DNA of 64,000 bases from positions 62,001-126,000 of the forward strand of contig DAHUYM010000002.1 in NCBI GenBank assembly GCA_027315205.1, given 5' to 3'. Below are positions 51,626 to 61,158 of this stretch, one piece after another. Source of the stretch: Leptospirillum sp. (GTDB taxonomy: Bacteria; Nitrospirota; Leptospirillia; Leptospirillales; Leptospirillaceae). Numbering within the stretch: the first letter of the stretch is position 1; each line of letters opens with the position of its first letter. The notes beneath the pieces are model-generated. The model had not been told where the DNA came from, ran no database searches, and saw only the letters and a program-made list of their open reading frames with translations. The position numbers and the translations under genes are program-made.

Positions 51626-53866
51626 ATGAGGATCGTTGTTCGGTCGCAGACGAACCGGAATCGTGCCCGATCTCTTTTTTTCACAATCGCCCTCCCGGCC
51701 ATGCTTTCCCTTTTTGTCGTTTTCGGGACGGCACGATCCGAGGAAGGTCCCCCGCACATCGATCTTCCTGAGGCATCCCAGCCGCACCTTCCCCACCTGA
51801 AACGACCCGAACTCCATCCGGGCGACCAGCTGATCGGCGAGGATCAGTTGATGTACCGGAAAGCCGAGGCTCTGTTCGACAAGGGCGAATGGAATGCGGC
51901 AGAGAAAGATCTGCAGGGCCTGATCGAAACCCACCCCCAGTCGGTCTTCGTGGGCAAGGCCTATCTTCTGATCGGCCGCATCGCCGAACGCCGGGCCAAG
52001 AAAGAAAGCGGATCCGGCCGCGATGCGAGGAATCGGCTGTACCGGAGAGCGATCCGACTTTACTGGAAAGCGCATCTCGCCCCTCCGGACGGGTGGGATC
52101 AGGGAGAATCGTTCTACCGGATGGGCCGGCTTATGTTGGTGAAGATGCATTTCGATCCCGAGGCCAAAGGGTACCTGAATCTCGGCATCATCGAAGCTCC
52201 CGAGGGGCCCTATTCATATGAAAGCCGGGTCCTGATCGCGGAAATCCTCCGGCGTGAAGGCCATCTGGAAAAGGCCCGTCAAGTAATTGACCATGTGGAA
52301 GGTCGGGTGAGGCTCGAACCGAACCTCCCCGCGACGCGTCTTCTTCCGGTTCTTTACGAAAAGGCCCGGATCGCCCTGGAACAGAATGATATTCCGGAAG
52401 TGGGACGGATGCTTTCTGAGGCTTTGGCGGCCGACGGGACCTACCCGTATTCCCATCCTTCCCTGTTCTTCCTCCTGGGTCGTTACGCGGAAAGAGTCGG
52501 ACACACCCGCCGGGCGTTTTCCCTGTTCCGGAACTTCGTCCGTTTCGATCCGGCGAGCCCGGACATTCCCGAGGCCGGCTACCGGTTGGCCATCCTGGCG
52601 GGACGGATGGGCCGTTCCAGAAGCATGCGGGGTAGGCTCGTGGAGCTGTACCACGACTATCCCGACTCCGATTGGGGAATCCGCGCGAGGCTCGAGATTC
52701 TAAAAGAACGGGATGAGAAGCCTCTGGAAATCGCGGTGCCGACCCCTCCGCATCAGAAGAGCATCCTCGACCACCGGGTCGAGGAACTGGAGCGGATCGA
52801 CTTCAGGAACGGGTCGCAAACGACGAAAGTCCTTGCTTTTTCCCTCATGGCCCCCCTCCTGGCGCATCGGGAGCAATGGCCGGTGGCTCTCCGGAAACTG
52901 AATCGACTGTCCATCGGGACCGACCCTTTCTCGCGGCCGGGACTTCGTCTTTCGAATCTCGAGAAGAGCCTCGTCTACGGATGGATCCTTAAAGAGAGCG
53001 GAGCAGGTCATGACGGAGCCGTTCGGAAAATCGCCCGGGACTATGGCTATGCCCTGTCTCCGGCGCTGACCGATCCCGCACCGGTTCCGTTCGAACGTTT
53101 CGAGTTTCCGAAGGCGGCCCGGGTTTTTGACAGGATCGGCCGGGCCGAACAGAAGAAGGGTCGATTCTTCGAAGCCGGCCTCTGGTTTCGAAAAGCCCTC
53201 CGGGTGGCTTCATTGAAAGATAAACCCGAAGTCCTCGGGGACCTTTTCGACCTGTCGCTCGCCTCCAGGGATCCTTTGGAAGCCTATCGAACGGGAGAGA
53301 CTCTTCTGGCAGTCCTTCCCGCCGATCCGGTCGAAAGGCCGGCATGGCTGGGCAGAATGGCCGGCCTGGCGAGGAGGATGGGGATGTCCGGGTCGGAGGA
53401 GGGATATCTCGAGGAACGCCTCAGGGAGTTCCCCGAAGACCCGACATCCGGAAGGAGCGCGTACCGGATTTTCACCATCGAACGGGAACGGGGGCATTTC
53501 AGGCGGGCTCGCGCCATGGCGCTCAGGTCCAGAGCTTTCCTCGACGACTCGGGCAATCCGACCGACCGGAAAGCCCTGGGAGACCTTCTGTATGCATGGG
53601 GTCAGATGGAGCAGGAGATCCACCATCCGGCGGCGGCATACCGGGCCTGGTCGGATTTCGTGAAATTCGCACCGGAGGATTCCAGGGCCGGGTGGGCTCA
53701 ATACCAGCTGGGAAAGATCGCTGAAACGATGGGTCGCTCCGACGACGCCTATCAATGGTTCCGTCGGGCGTCCCTGGCCAAAGGGCCCGCTCCGCTTTCA
53801 GACGTGGCGAGACAAAAGGCCGATGCCATAAAGCTCAGGCAGGAGGCGCAGAATCGTGGACTCTGA
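51626..53866 (+). CDS. Exported TPR protein of the flagellar regulon
   Basis: A 746-residue protein with a signal sequence (LFFTIALPAMLSLFVVFG) and TPR-like helical pairs along most of its length, for example LMYRKAEALFDKGEWNAAEKDL, FFLLGRYAERVGHTRRAFSL and WAQYQLGKIAETMGRSDDAY (each cited in part). No enzymatic motif is seen. It is probably a periplasmic scaffold. Its own sigma-54 promoter and the direct overlap with flrB place it in the flagellar cascade. Confidence 0.75.
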   Translation: MRIVVRSQTNRNRARSLFFTIALPAMLSLFVVFGTARSEEGPPHIDLPEASQPHLPHLKRPELHPGDQLIGEDQLMYRKAEALFDKGEWNAAEKDLQGLIETHPQSVFVGKAYLLIGRIAERRAKKESGSGRDARNRLYRRAIRLYWKAHLAPPDGWDQGESFYRMGRLMLVKMHFDPEAKGYLNLGIIEAPEGPYSYESRVLIAEILRREGHLEKARQVIDHVEGRVRLEPNLPATRLLPVLYEKARIALEQNDIPEVGRMLSEALAADGTYPYSHPSLFFLLGRYAERVGHTRRAFSLFRNFVRFDPASPDIPEAGYRLAILAGRMGRSRSMRGRLVELYHDYPDSDWGIRARLEILKERDEKPLEIAVPTPPHQKSILDHRVEELERIDFRNGSQTTKVLAFSLMAPLLAHREQWPVALRKLNRLSIGTDPFSRPGLRLSNLEKSLVYGWILKESGAGHDGAVRKIARDYGYALSPALTDPAPVPFERFEFPKAARVFDRIGRAEQKKGRFFEAGLWFRKALRVASLKDKPEVLGDLFDLSLASRDPLEAYRTGETLLAVLPADPVERPAWLGRMAGLARRMGMSGSEEGYLEERLREFPEDPTSGRSAYRIFTIERERGHFRRARAMALRSRAFLDDSGNPTDRKALGDLLYAWGQMEQEIHHPAAAYRAWSDFVKFAPEDSRAGWAQYQLGKIAETMGRSDDAYQWFRRASLAKGPAPLSDVARQKADAIKLRQEAQNRGL

Positions 53867-55109
53867 TATGTCAGCAAAAGCCGGGAACGGAAGGGCGACC
53901 GACCGCGAAGACGTCGAAGTTCTTTCTCGGGCCTTCCAGTCTTTCCGGGAGGCGTCCGAAAAGCTGTCCAGCTATTACCAGGGACTGGAGGCCCGGATAT
54001 CGGAGCTCTCCAGGACGATCCGCGAAAAGGACCAGGCCCTCGACAGCCAGGGCCAGTTCCTGGACGCTCTCCTGAAGAGCCTGTCCACCGGAGTTCTCGT
54101 TTTGACGTCCGGGGGACGGATCCTCTGGACAAACCCCCTGGTCGGCCAATGGGTCGGGGAGAACGATTCCGATGTCCTGGCCGTTCTCGAATCGTGGGGG
54201 GTCTGGCCGAATCCCCAGGGAGACGAGCCCCGTCCCGTGACATGGAAGGGCCGGTCCCTGATCGTGACTCATTCGGAGGTCCGCGACCGGGACAGGAGGC
54301 CGCTCGGGCACGTCCTGATCCTGACCGACCGGACGCGTGTCCGGGAGATGGAAGAGGAAGTGGCCCGGGACCGGCGTCTGAAGGAAATGGGGGAGATGGT
54401 GGCGACGATCGCCCATGAACTCCGGAATCCTCTGGGGAGCCTTGAGATTTTTGCGTCCCTTGCGGAACGGGAAGCGCCCGGCGAAAGCCGGCTGGCGGAA
54501 TGGGTCGGTTATATGCGCGTGCAGGTATCCAGGCTGGACCGTTTGATCGGGAATCTTCTCTATTACACCCGGCCTCCCGAAATCGTGATGTCCACGTTTT
54601 CCCTGTCCGGGTTCCTGAAAAAGGCGGAGGCCGATTTCGCGAGGATCCCTGCGATGCAGTCCCGGGCTGGGGCGGGGTCCCTTTCGTGGCGGGTCGAGAT
54701 CCCCGAAGACCGGGTGGTGACCGCGGACGAAGGACTCCTGTACCACGCCCTCTTCAATCTCGCGGTCAACGCATTCCAGGCGCTCGAAAGCCATGCCGGG
54801 GGCGAGGTGGTATTGACGGCCCGGCCCGGTTCGGCGGGCGAGCTCCTGTTCCTGATGCGCGACAACGGTCCCGGCGTCCCGGAGGAGGTCAGGGATCGGA
54901 TCGTCGACCCCTTCTTCACGACGAAAGCGAAAGGAACGGGACTGGGTTTGGCGATCGTTCACAACATCGCAGAAGCCCACGGGGGATCGCTGTCGTTTCG
55001 TTCGACCCCGGGCAGCACCGAGTTCAGTCTCTCTGTCCCGGAGAACGATGCTTCCCGGACGGAAATGTCCGATCCCGGCAAGGATGCGGTGGAGGTACGG
55101 GGTGCGTAA
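53856..55109 (+). CDS. flrB: FlrB-type cytosolic sensor histidine kinase
   Basis: A 417-residue kinase without transmembrane helices. An N-terminal coiled coil (about residues 20-75) leads to a PAS-like domain (LLKSLSTGVLVLTSGG), an H-box (MVATIAHELRNPLGSLEIFA), an N-box (NLAVNAFQAL) and G boxes (DNGPGVP, GTGLGLAIV). It is the partner of FlrC. GTG at 53856 overlaps the previous gene and has AGGAGG nine bases before. Confidence 0.88.
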   Translation: MDSDMSAKAGNGRATDREDVEVLSRAFQSFREASEKLSSYYQGLEARISELSRTIREKDQALDSQGQFLDALLKSLSTGVLVLTSGGRILWTNPLVGQWVGENDSDVLAVLESWGVWPNPQGDEPRPVTWKGRSLIVTHSEVRDRDRRPLGHVLILTDRTRVREMEEEVARDRRLKEMGEMVATIAHELRNPLGSLEIFASLAEREAPGESRLAEWVGYMRVQVSRLDRLIGNLLYYTRPPEIVMSTFSLSGFLKKAEADFARIPAMQSRAGAGSLSWRVEIPEDRVVTADEGLLYHALFNLAVNAFQALESHAGGEVVLTARPGSAGELLFLMRDNGPGVPEEVRDRIVDPFFTTKAKGTGLGLAIVHNIAEAHGGSLSFRSTPGSTEFSLSVPENDASRTEMSDPGKDAVEVRGA

Positions 55110-56514
55110 CGACAGACCGAACGTTCTCGTCGTCGACGACGAACACGAAATGGCATTGGCCCTGAAGGAGTCACTCGCCCAGGACGGATTCTCGGTCGAC
55201 CTCGCCCAGAACGGGCAGGAGGCGTTGAGCCGGGTACAAAAGGGAGGGCTCTACCATTGGGTGATCAGCGACCTTCGTATGCCCGAAATGGACGGGTGGT
55301 CGCTGCTTTCGTCGCTTCGCCGGATCAGTCCCGAGACGCGGGTGATCCTCATGACCGCATTCGGAACGGTCCCCCAGGCGGTCGACGCGATGCGGATGGG
55401 CGCCGTCGATTTCCTGATGAAGCCGTTTTCGGCCGAAGAGCTCAAGAAACGTCTTGTCCGTCCGGAGGAACACCGGACGCTTTCGGCGGGACGCCCGAAC
55501 TGGGAAAAGATTTCCCGTCCGATCCTGACCCGCGACCCGGCCCTGATGGGGATACTGAAGATGCTCGAGGGGGTTTCCCAGACGCCGGCCACCATCATGA
55601 TCGAAGGAGAAAGCGGAACGGGCAAGGAATTGATGGCCCGATTCATCCATGAACGATCCCCCAGGGCCCACAAGCCTTTCGTCGCCGTCAACTGCGCGGC
55701 TCTCCCGGAAACCCTTCTGGAGTCGGAACTGTTCGGTTACGAAAAGGGCGCATTCTCGGGTGCGGTGGCCCGAAAGATCGGAAAATTCGAACTGGCCCAC
55801 ACCGGAACGCTCCTCCTGGACGAAGTCGGCGAGATGAACCTGGCGCTTCAGGCGAAACTCCTGAGAGTGATCCAGGAAAGGGAAGTGGACCGCGTCGGGG
55901 GAACGCGCCCGATCCCGGTCGATCTCAGGATCGTCGCGACGACCAACCGGAACATGAAGGAAATGGTACGGAACTCGCAGTTCCGCGAAGATCTCTACTA
56001 CCGTCTGCGGGTGTTTCCGGTGACCGTCCCAAGCTTGAGGAAACGACCCGGGGACATCGCCCTTCTGGCGTCCCATTTTCTGGAACGCTTCCGGCGGGAA
56101 CACGCCAAGGTGGGTCATTTGACGCAGGGAGCGATGGATCTTCTGTCTCGCGCTTCATTCCCGGGCAATGTCCGGGAACTGGAAAACGTCATTGTCCAGG
56201 CCTCTTTTTTGGCAGGCGGGGGGGATATCCGCCCGGAGCATCTTTCCGGTGTCCTGGAAGGCGAGTCTTTCCCCGACGGCACGACCCCGGCCTCCGTCGG
56301 CTCCGGAGAAGACCTGCTGGCGGGAGGGGTGCGTCTGCGTCCCGGTCAATCGGTCTGGGAAGTCGAACGCGAACTGATCCGGATGACGCTCGATTCCTGC
56401 GGTGGAAACCGGACACAGGCGGCACGCCTATTGGGGATCAGTGTCCGGACGCTCAGGAACAAGCTCCACGAGTACGGAATGAACGGGAGCGAATCGGATG
56501 AACCCAGGGAGTAG
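55102..56514 (+). CDS. flrC: FlrC-type sigma-54 response regulator
   Basis: A 470-residue regulator: receiver (VLVVDDE, phospho-Asp in VISDLRMPEMDG, conserved MKPF), AAA+ ([12 protein letters not shown]), and Fis-type HTH (GNRTQAARLLGISVRTLRNKL). The sigma-54 contact loop reads GAFSGA instead of GAFTGA, a conservative change. GTG at 55102 has GGAGG seven bases upstream and overlaps flrB. It probably activates the sigma-54 promoter before flgB. Confidence 0.92.
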   Translation: MRNDRPNVLVVDDEHEMALALKESLAQDGFSVDLAQNGQEALSRVQKGGLYHWVISDLRMPEMDGWSLLSSLRRISPETRVILMTAFGTVPQAVDAMRMGAVDFLMKPFSAEELKKRLVRPEEHRTLSAGRPNWEKISRPILTRDPALMGILKMLEGVSQTPATIMIEGESGTGKELMARFIHERSPRAHKPFVAVNCAALPETLLESELFGYEKGAFSGAVARKIGKFELAHTGTLLLDEVGEMNLALQAKLLRVIQEREVDRVGGTRPIPVDLRIVATTNRNMKEMVRNSQFREDLYYRLRVFPVTVPSLRKRPGDIALLASHFLERFRREHAKVGHLTQGAMDLLSRASFPGNVRELENVIVQASFLAGGGDIRPEHLSGVLEGESFPDGTTPASVGSGEDLLAGGVRLRPGQSVWEVERELIRMTLDSCGGNRTQAARLLGISVRTLRNKLHEYGMNGSESDEPRE

Positions 56515-56584
56515 GGGAAATTTTTTCCCGTTCCCGGGACCGGGTTTTCGGGTCTTTTCGTTGAAAGATGCTTTCGTCCTGATC

Positions 56585-56599
56585 TGGAACGTTATTTGC
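56585..56599 (+). promoter_or_regulatory. Sigma-54 promoter of the flgB operon
   Basis: TGGAACGTTATTTGC: GG (56586-56587), ten bases, GC (56598-56599); ACG and TTGC also match consensus. It lies 35 bases before the flgB start codon. Confidence 0.85.
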
Positions 56600-56633
56600 T
56601 AAACATGGACCGGAAGGTTGAGGGAGGAATCAG

Positions 56634-57011
56634 ATGGCGCACATGCACCTGTTCGACCGGACCACGGACTTATTGAAGGTGACCCTTGATTTGCGCAGTC
56701 GCCGGCACATGCTCCTGGTCTCGAACGTCGCCAACCAGGATACTCCGGGATATCAGGCCCGGGACCTGTCCTTCAAGAACCAGCTCGCGCGGGCGCTCGG
56801 AAGGCCGGACCGGTCCGCTCTCGATTCGACACGGGGATCCCTCGTGGTCAATTCCGACGAGACCGTCGGAAACGATCTGAATACGGTCAATATCGAGATG
56901 GAGATGGAGAAACTCGCTTCCAACACCGGAAACTACAACGCGGCGGCATCGATGGTGGCCTGGAAATACCGCATGATTGGGGATGCGATGCGCGGCGGCG
57001 AAGGGAGGTAG
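56634..57011 (+). CDS. flgB: Flagellar proximal rod protein FlgB
   Basis: A 125-residue rod subunit. The rod signature around MLLVSNVANQDTPGYQARDL (N-terminal) and the C-terminal YNAAASMVAWKYRMIGDA are typical. First gene of the basal-body operon, under the sigma-54 promoter just upstream. Confidence 0.96.
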   Translation: MAHMHLFDRTTDLLKVTLDLRSRRHMLLVSNVANQDTPGYQARDLSFKNQLARALGRPDRSALDSTRGSLVVNSDETVGNDLNTVNIEMEMEKLASNTGNYNAAASMVAWKYRMIGDAMRGGEGR

Positions 57012-57016
57012 GTTCC

Positions 57017-57454
57017 ATGGGTTTTTCGGACGCGATGCGCATTGCCGCGGGGGGCATGGAGGCTGAAAGGGTCCGGATGAACGTTCTGGCCGGAAACCTC
57101 GCCAACAGCCAGTCGACCCGGGGGAACTCCGGCGGCGTGTTCGAACGCCGCGACGTGATCTTCGCGGCCGTTTCTCCGGGACGCTCCTTTTTTGATATCC
57201 TTTCGGATCCGAAAAAGAGCCCGGTCAAGGAAGTCCGTGTGATGGGGATGATCAAGGATCCCCGGCCACTCAGGAAAGTGTACGATCCCGACAGCCCCGA
57301 CGCGGACCGGTCGGGATACGTGACCCGGCCCAATGTCAGCAAGCTCGAGGAAATGGTCAACCTCCTGGATGCCTCCAGGGCGTACGAATCCAACCTCACG
57401 GCGTTGGACAACACCAAGCAGATGGCGAAGAAGGATCTGGCGATCCATGCCTAG
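57017..57454 (+). CDS. flgC: Flagellar proximal rod protein FlgC
   Basis: A 145-residue rod subunit: MNVLAGNLANSQSTR at the N-terminus, and YVTRPNVSKLEEMVNLLDASRAYESNL at the C-terminus in the rod-family pattern. It follows flgB by five bases and assembles on the MS ring with FlgB, FlgF and FliE. Confidence 0.96.
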   Translation: MGFSDAMRIAAGGMEAERVRMNVLAGNLANSQSTRGNSGGVFERRDVIFAAVSPGRSFFDILSDPKKSPVKEVRVMGMIKDPRPLRKVYDPDSPDADRSGYVTRPNVSKLEEMVNLLDASRAYESNLTALDNTKQMAKKDLAIHA

Positions 57455-57486
57455 GTCCGTGAATCCCGAAGGAGGGGGTCTGTTCC

Positions 57487-57819
57487 ATGACTGATCTTCC
57501 GTCTCATGTCTCGGGTTCGAACACGATCGGTACACCGGCCCAGGGGGTCTCCCCAAGCGGTCCCGGACCGTCCGGAACGGGAGGAGGGTCGGGCGAGGAA
57601 TCCTTTCTTGGCGTCCTGAAGGATTCGATCGAAAAGGTCAACGCCCTGCAGAGCGATGCCGACCGTGCGATCCAGGACTTCACGACCGGCCAGGACGGCG
57701 TAACACTCCACCAGACCATGGTGGCGATGGCCCAGGCCGACGTTTCGTTCCAGCTCATGATGCAGGTGAGGGACCGGATCGTCCGGGCATACCAGGAAAT
57801 GATGAACATGCCCATGTGA
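57487..57819 (+). CDS. fliE: Flagellar hook-basal body protein FliE
   Basis: A 110-residue adaptor between MS ring and rod. The C-terminal half is diagnostic (SFLGVLKDSIEKVNALQSDA, VTLHQTMVAMAQADVSFQLM, VRDRIVRAYQEMMNMP). The first 38 residues are glycine/proline-rich. GAAGGAGG precedes the ATG. Confidence 0.95.
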   Translation: MTDLPSHVSGSNTIGTPAQGVSPSGPGPSGTGGGSGEESFLGVLKDSIEKVNALQSDADRAIQDFTTGQDGVTLHQTMVAMAQADVSFQLMMQVRDRIVRAYQEMMNMPM

Positions 57820-57864
57820 CCCGGTACGCCGGTCGTCCGCATGGGAAGCTCAGGAGCGTAAAAC

Positions 57865-59463
57865 ATGGACGTCTTTCGCCAGTTGCTGCAGAACATCATG
57901 AACCGTTTTTCCGAGATGTCCGTATCCCGTCGCGTCATCGGGGGTCTGGTCCTGGCGGGCTTCATCGCCGGGGGGCTCGTGCTGGGCTTCATGGGGAGGG
58001 AAGGGGTCAAATCGGTCCTCTTCTCGAATCTCTCGCCCGGGGACTCGCTCGCCATCCAGGGCCGTCTGAACCGGATGGGAGTCGCGTACATCACGCAGAA
58101 AAAGGGTTCGGTGATCCGGGTTCCGTCCGATCAGGTGTACGCGCTCAGGATGGAACTGGCCGACGAAGGCTTGCCCCGGCATCACGGGGCCGGTTTCGAC
58201 ATGTTCAACCATCCGTCGCTCGCGACGACCGATTTCGTCCAGAGGGTCCAGTACCTCGAAGCCCTTCAAACCGAACTCGAAAGGACGATCGAGGAGATGC
58301 GACCGATCGCCCTGGCACGCGTCTCGATCGTTCTTCCCCGTCGCTCGGTCTTTCTCCGCGAGCCGAACCAGTCGCACGCGTCGGTCCTGGTTCGCCTCAA
58401 GTCCGGCATGACTCTCGAACGCCCGCAGGTCAACGGGATCGTACATCTTGTCGCGAACGCGGTACCGGGGCTCACGTCCGGCCGGGTGACCGTCGTAGAC
58501 ACCGAGGGGGAAATCCTCAATCAAAGGAAAAAGGGACTGATTCCGGGAGACCTTTCTCAAGCCCAGCTGGCTTACCAAAACGATGTCAGGAACTCCCTCC
58601 AGAAACAATTGCAGACGATGCTGGACAAAGTGCTCGGTCCGGACCAGTCCGTCGTGCGCGTCAGTGCCGAATTGAATTTCCGTCGCGTGGAGAAGACCAG
58701 CCGGACATACGATCCGAACGGTCGCGTCTTGAAGGACAGGGAACAGGTTCGTGAAAAATCGCAAGGCAGCCGGATCCTTCCGGTGGGGGTCCCCGGGCTT
58801 CTTTCGAACGTTCCGGGCGCAAACGGCAACGTGTCGTCCCCTCCCCTGGGCCCAAAGAATTCCGCCGAATCGAGTTATTCGAAACGCAAGCAGATCGCCC
58901 ATTATCATGTCAGCCGGACTGACCAGCACGTTCTGGAGCCTGTCGGGACGGTCCGCCGGATCTCTGTATCGGTTCTGGTCAACGAGATTCCCGTGACCGT
59001 CACCGGAAAGACAGGGACGAAGACAGTCCTGAAACCAAGATCCGCCCAGGAGATCCAGGATTTCACCAAGATCGTCCAGAACGCGATCGGATACGATCCC
59101 CAACGGGGGGACCAGGTCGTCGTCCTTTCGGTGCCTTTTGCGGGGACGGTTCCCAAACCGTCGAAGAATCTCGAAGAAAATTTCCAGGAGAAGATCGCCC
59201 CGTTCGTTCCCCTTTTCGAGATCTTCCTGGGAGGCCTGCTGCTCGTGGTCTTCGGACTCCTGGTGCTTCGGCCTCTTCTGAAGGCCATGGTGCAGTGGAA
59301 GCCCGAGATGCCCATCCCTCAAGTCGCGGAAGGACCTCCCCAGTCGGTCGCTCCGGCGGGATCCGAAATGGCTCATTCCTCGCGGGAGGAAGTCGCCCGG
59401 ATGACCCAGGAGGATCCCGGCCAGGCGGCGACTGTGATACGAAGCTGGCTCAAGGAAAAATAG
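57865..59463 (+). CDS. fliF: Flagellar MS-ring protein FliF
   Basis: A 532-residue ring protein with two transmembrane helices (about residues 25-45 and 445-468). Between them is the conserved periplasmic part (YALRMELADEGLPRH, FDMFNHPSLATTDFVQRVQYLEAL, ELERTIEEM, ARVSIVLP). The C-terminus that binds FliG is short. A long antisense frame over this gene is a coding shadow. Confidence 0.96.
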   Translation: MDVFRQLLQNIMNRFSEMSVSRRVIGGLVLAGFIAGGLVLGFMGREGVKSVLFSNLSPGDSLAIQGRLNRMGVAYITQKKGSVIRVPSDQVYALRMELADEGLPRHHGAGFDMFNHPSLATTDFVQRVQYLEALQTELERTIEEMRPIALARVSIVLPRRSVFLREPNQSHASVLVRLKSGMTLERPQVNGIVHLVANAVPGLTSGRVTVVDTEGEILNQRKKGLIPGDLSQAQLAYQNDVRNSLQKQLQTMLDKVLGPDQSVVRVSAELNFRRVEKTSRTYDPNGRVLKDREQVREKSQGSRILPVGVPGLLSNVPGANGNVSSPPLGPKNSAESSYSKRKQIAHYHVSRTDQHVLEPVGTVRRISVSVLVNEIPVTVTGKTGTKTVLKPRSAQEIQDFTKIVQNAIGYDPQRGDQVVVLSVPFAGTVPKPSKNLEENFQEKIAPFVPLFEIFLGGLLLVVFGLLVLRPLLKAMVQWKPEMPIPQVAEGPPQSVAPAGSEMAHSSREEVARMTQEDPGQAATVIRSWLKEK

Positions 59464-59475
59464 TCGGAGGGAGGC

Positions 59476-60480
59476 GTGGCGAAACGGAAGTTGACTGGAC
59501 TTGAGAAGGCGGCCATTTTCATTGCCACCGTGGGGCCCGATGCCGCTGCGGAGATCCTTAAGAACCTCGAGCCTAAAGAAGTGGCGCTTATCAGCAACCT
59601 GATCACCCAGATGGGGGATATTACTCCCGAAGAGGTGGATTCGGTTTCGGACGAATTCGGGCTTCTCTACAAGGTGACCCGGGGCATGCCCAACACGGGC
59701 GAGAAGTATATGAGGGCGATCCTCGAGAAGTCCCTCGGGAAGGAACAGGCGGACAAGATTCTCGAGATGATGAACGATCAGGAGGGAAGCAGCCTCCAGT
59801 CGCTGAAATGGATGGACCCGAAATCGATCTCGAGTCTCGTCCGGCAGGAGCACCCCCAGACGATCGCGCTGATCCTGTCGTATTTGAACTCCAACCAGGC
59901 TTCGAACGTGCTGGGATACCTCCCGGAACTTCTGAGGGCCGACGTGGTGTACCGGATGGCGACGCTCGACGACATCAACCCACAGATTATGAGGGACCTC
60001 GAGGAGGTGCTCTCGACCGAAATGCAGCTGATGGGGGCGTCCCGTTCGAGCGGAGAGTCCAGCCGGATCGAGAAGGTCGCCAGTCTCCTGAATGAAATGG
60101 ACCGTTCTTCGGCCGAAGTGGTGCTCGATTACGTCGGGCAGAACGACCAGAGCCTGGCGGAGCAGATCCGTTCGCTCATGTTCGTTTTCGAAGATCTTCT
60201 TCTCGTGGACAACCGGGGTGTCCAGTCGATTCTCCAGGGGATCCCGAGGGAAGCCCTCACGAAGGCGTTGCGGGGTGCGTCGGAGCAGATCAAGGAGAAG
60301 TTCCTCTCGAACATGTCGACGCGCGCCCAGACGGCCTTGAAGGACGACATGGAAACGATGGGGGGGATACCTCTCCGGGAGGTCGAGGCCGCCCAGGCGG
60401 AAATCCTCAAGATTGTCCGAAGGCTGGAAGCGGAAGGGAAACTCGTCATCGCCGGACGTGGCGGCGAAAAGATCGTTTAG
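59476..60480 (+). CDS. fliG: Flagellar motor switch protein FliG
   Basis: A 334-residue rotor protein. The N-domain opens with LTGLEKAAIFIATVGPDAA; the middle has EHPQTIALILSYLN (EHPQ motif); the C-domain carries the charged torque helix (LVDNRGVQSILQGIPREALTKALRGA). GTG start after GGAGGGAGG. Confidence 0.96.
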   Translation: MAKRKLTGLEKAAIFIATVGPDAAAEILKNLEPKEVALISNLITQMGDITPEEVDSVSDEFGLLYKVTRGMPNTGEKYMRAILEKSLGKEQADKILEMMNDQEGSSLQSLKWMDPKSISSLVRQEHPQTIALILSYLNSNQASNVLGYLPELLRADVVYRMATLDDINPQIMRDLEEVLSTEMQLMGASRSSGESSRIEKVASLLNEMDRSSAEVVLDYVGQNDQSLAEQIRSLMFVFEDLLLVDNRGVQSILQGIPREALTKALRGASEQIKEKFLSNMSTRAQTALKDDMETMGGIPLREVEAAQAEILKIVRRLEAEGKLVIAGRGGEKIV

Positions 60481-60501
60481 GGATCGGGAAAGGAACGGGA
60501 G

Positions 60502-61158
60502 ATGGCGACGGAAAGAGATCAGAAGGAAGACCCGGGAATCGACGGCTTCCAGGAACTGTTCGCGGAACGGGCTTCCGCGACGCGCCGGGTCCGGACATCG
60601 GTCCATGCGCCGGAGGATCTGTACGAAGACGATCCGTTCGATCGGGCTGATTGGCTGAAAGCCCTGGAAGACAAGGCGCGCGAAGAAGGTTACCAGGCCG
60701 GGGAACGGGAGGGACTGGCCCAGGGGCTCAAGGAGGCCGAAGAGCTCAAAAGGACGTTGGCCGAGTGGTCCGATACCCTCCCGACGCTCCTTGCCGATTC
60801 CCTCCTCGGCCGTTCCGCACGCCTGAGCGAAATCGTTGTCGCGGCCCTGGCCAAGCTCCTGGGGGATGCACTCGCACGACCCGAAGGGGTGAAAGCTCTG
60901 GTGGAGCGCCTTATCCAGGAGCGGACCGGTACCCAGGAGGTCTCCCTGTGGGTTTCGCCCGCAATGCTTGGGTTTTTGATGCGTACCGCCCCGGACTGGG
61001 TCGGCGAACTCCGGAACCGGCATATCGAGATCATGTCGTCCGACACGCTCGAGGGAGCAAGGATTTCCCTTCACGTGCAGGACCGGGTCGTGTCGTTCGA
61101 TCCCTTCGAGTCCCTCAGGGAGCTCGAAGCGCGTCTTGAGGAAGGAGGGGGAACGTGA
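60502..61158 (+). CDS. fliH: Flagellar assembly protein FliH
   Basis: A 218-residue regulator of the export ATPase. The middle has helical glycine-spaced repeats (AREEGYQAGEREGLAQGLKEAEEL) and the C-terminus a FliH/HrpE-like globular domain. Identity rests on this pattern and on its place between fliG and fliI. It overlaps fliI by four bases. Confidence 0.9.
   Translation: MATERDQKEDPGIDGFQELFAERASATRRVRTSVHAPEDLYEDDPFDRADWLKALEDKAREEGYQAGEREGLAQGLKEAEELKRTLAEWSDTLPTLLADSLLGRSARLSEIVVAALAKLLGDALARPEGVKALVERLIQERTGTQEVSLWVSPAMLGFLMRTAPDWVGELRNRHIEIMSSDTLEGARISLHVQDRVVSFDPFESLRELEARLEEGGGT

Noticed and set aside
56514-56555. Possible terminators after flrC (GGGAAA/TTTCCC and a CCCG/CGGG stem followed by TTTT)
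   Set aside because: The first has no T-run; the second has an inner palindrome that leaves almost no loop. Too weak to list as features.
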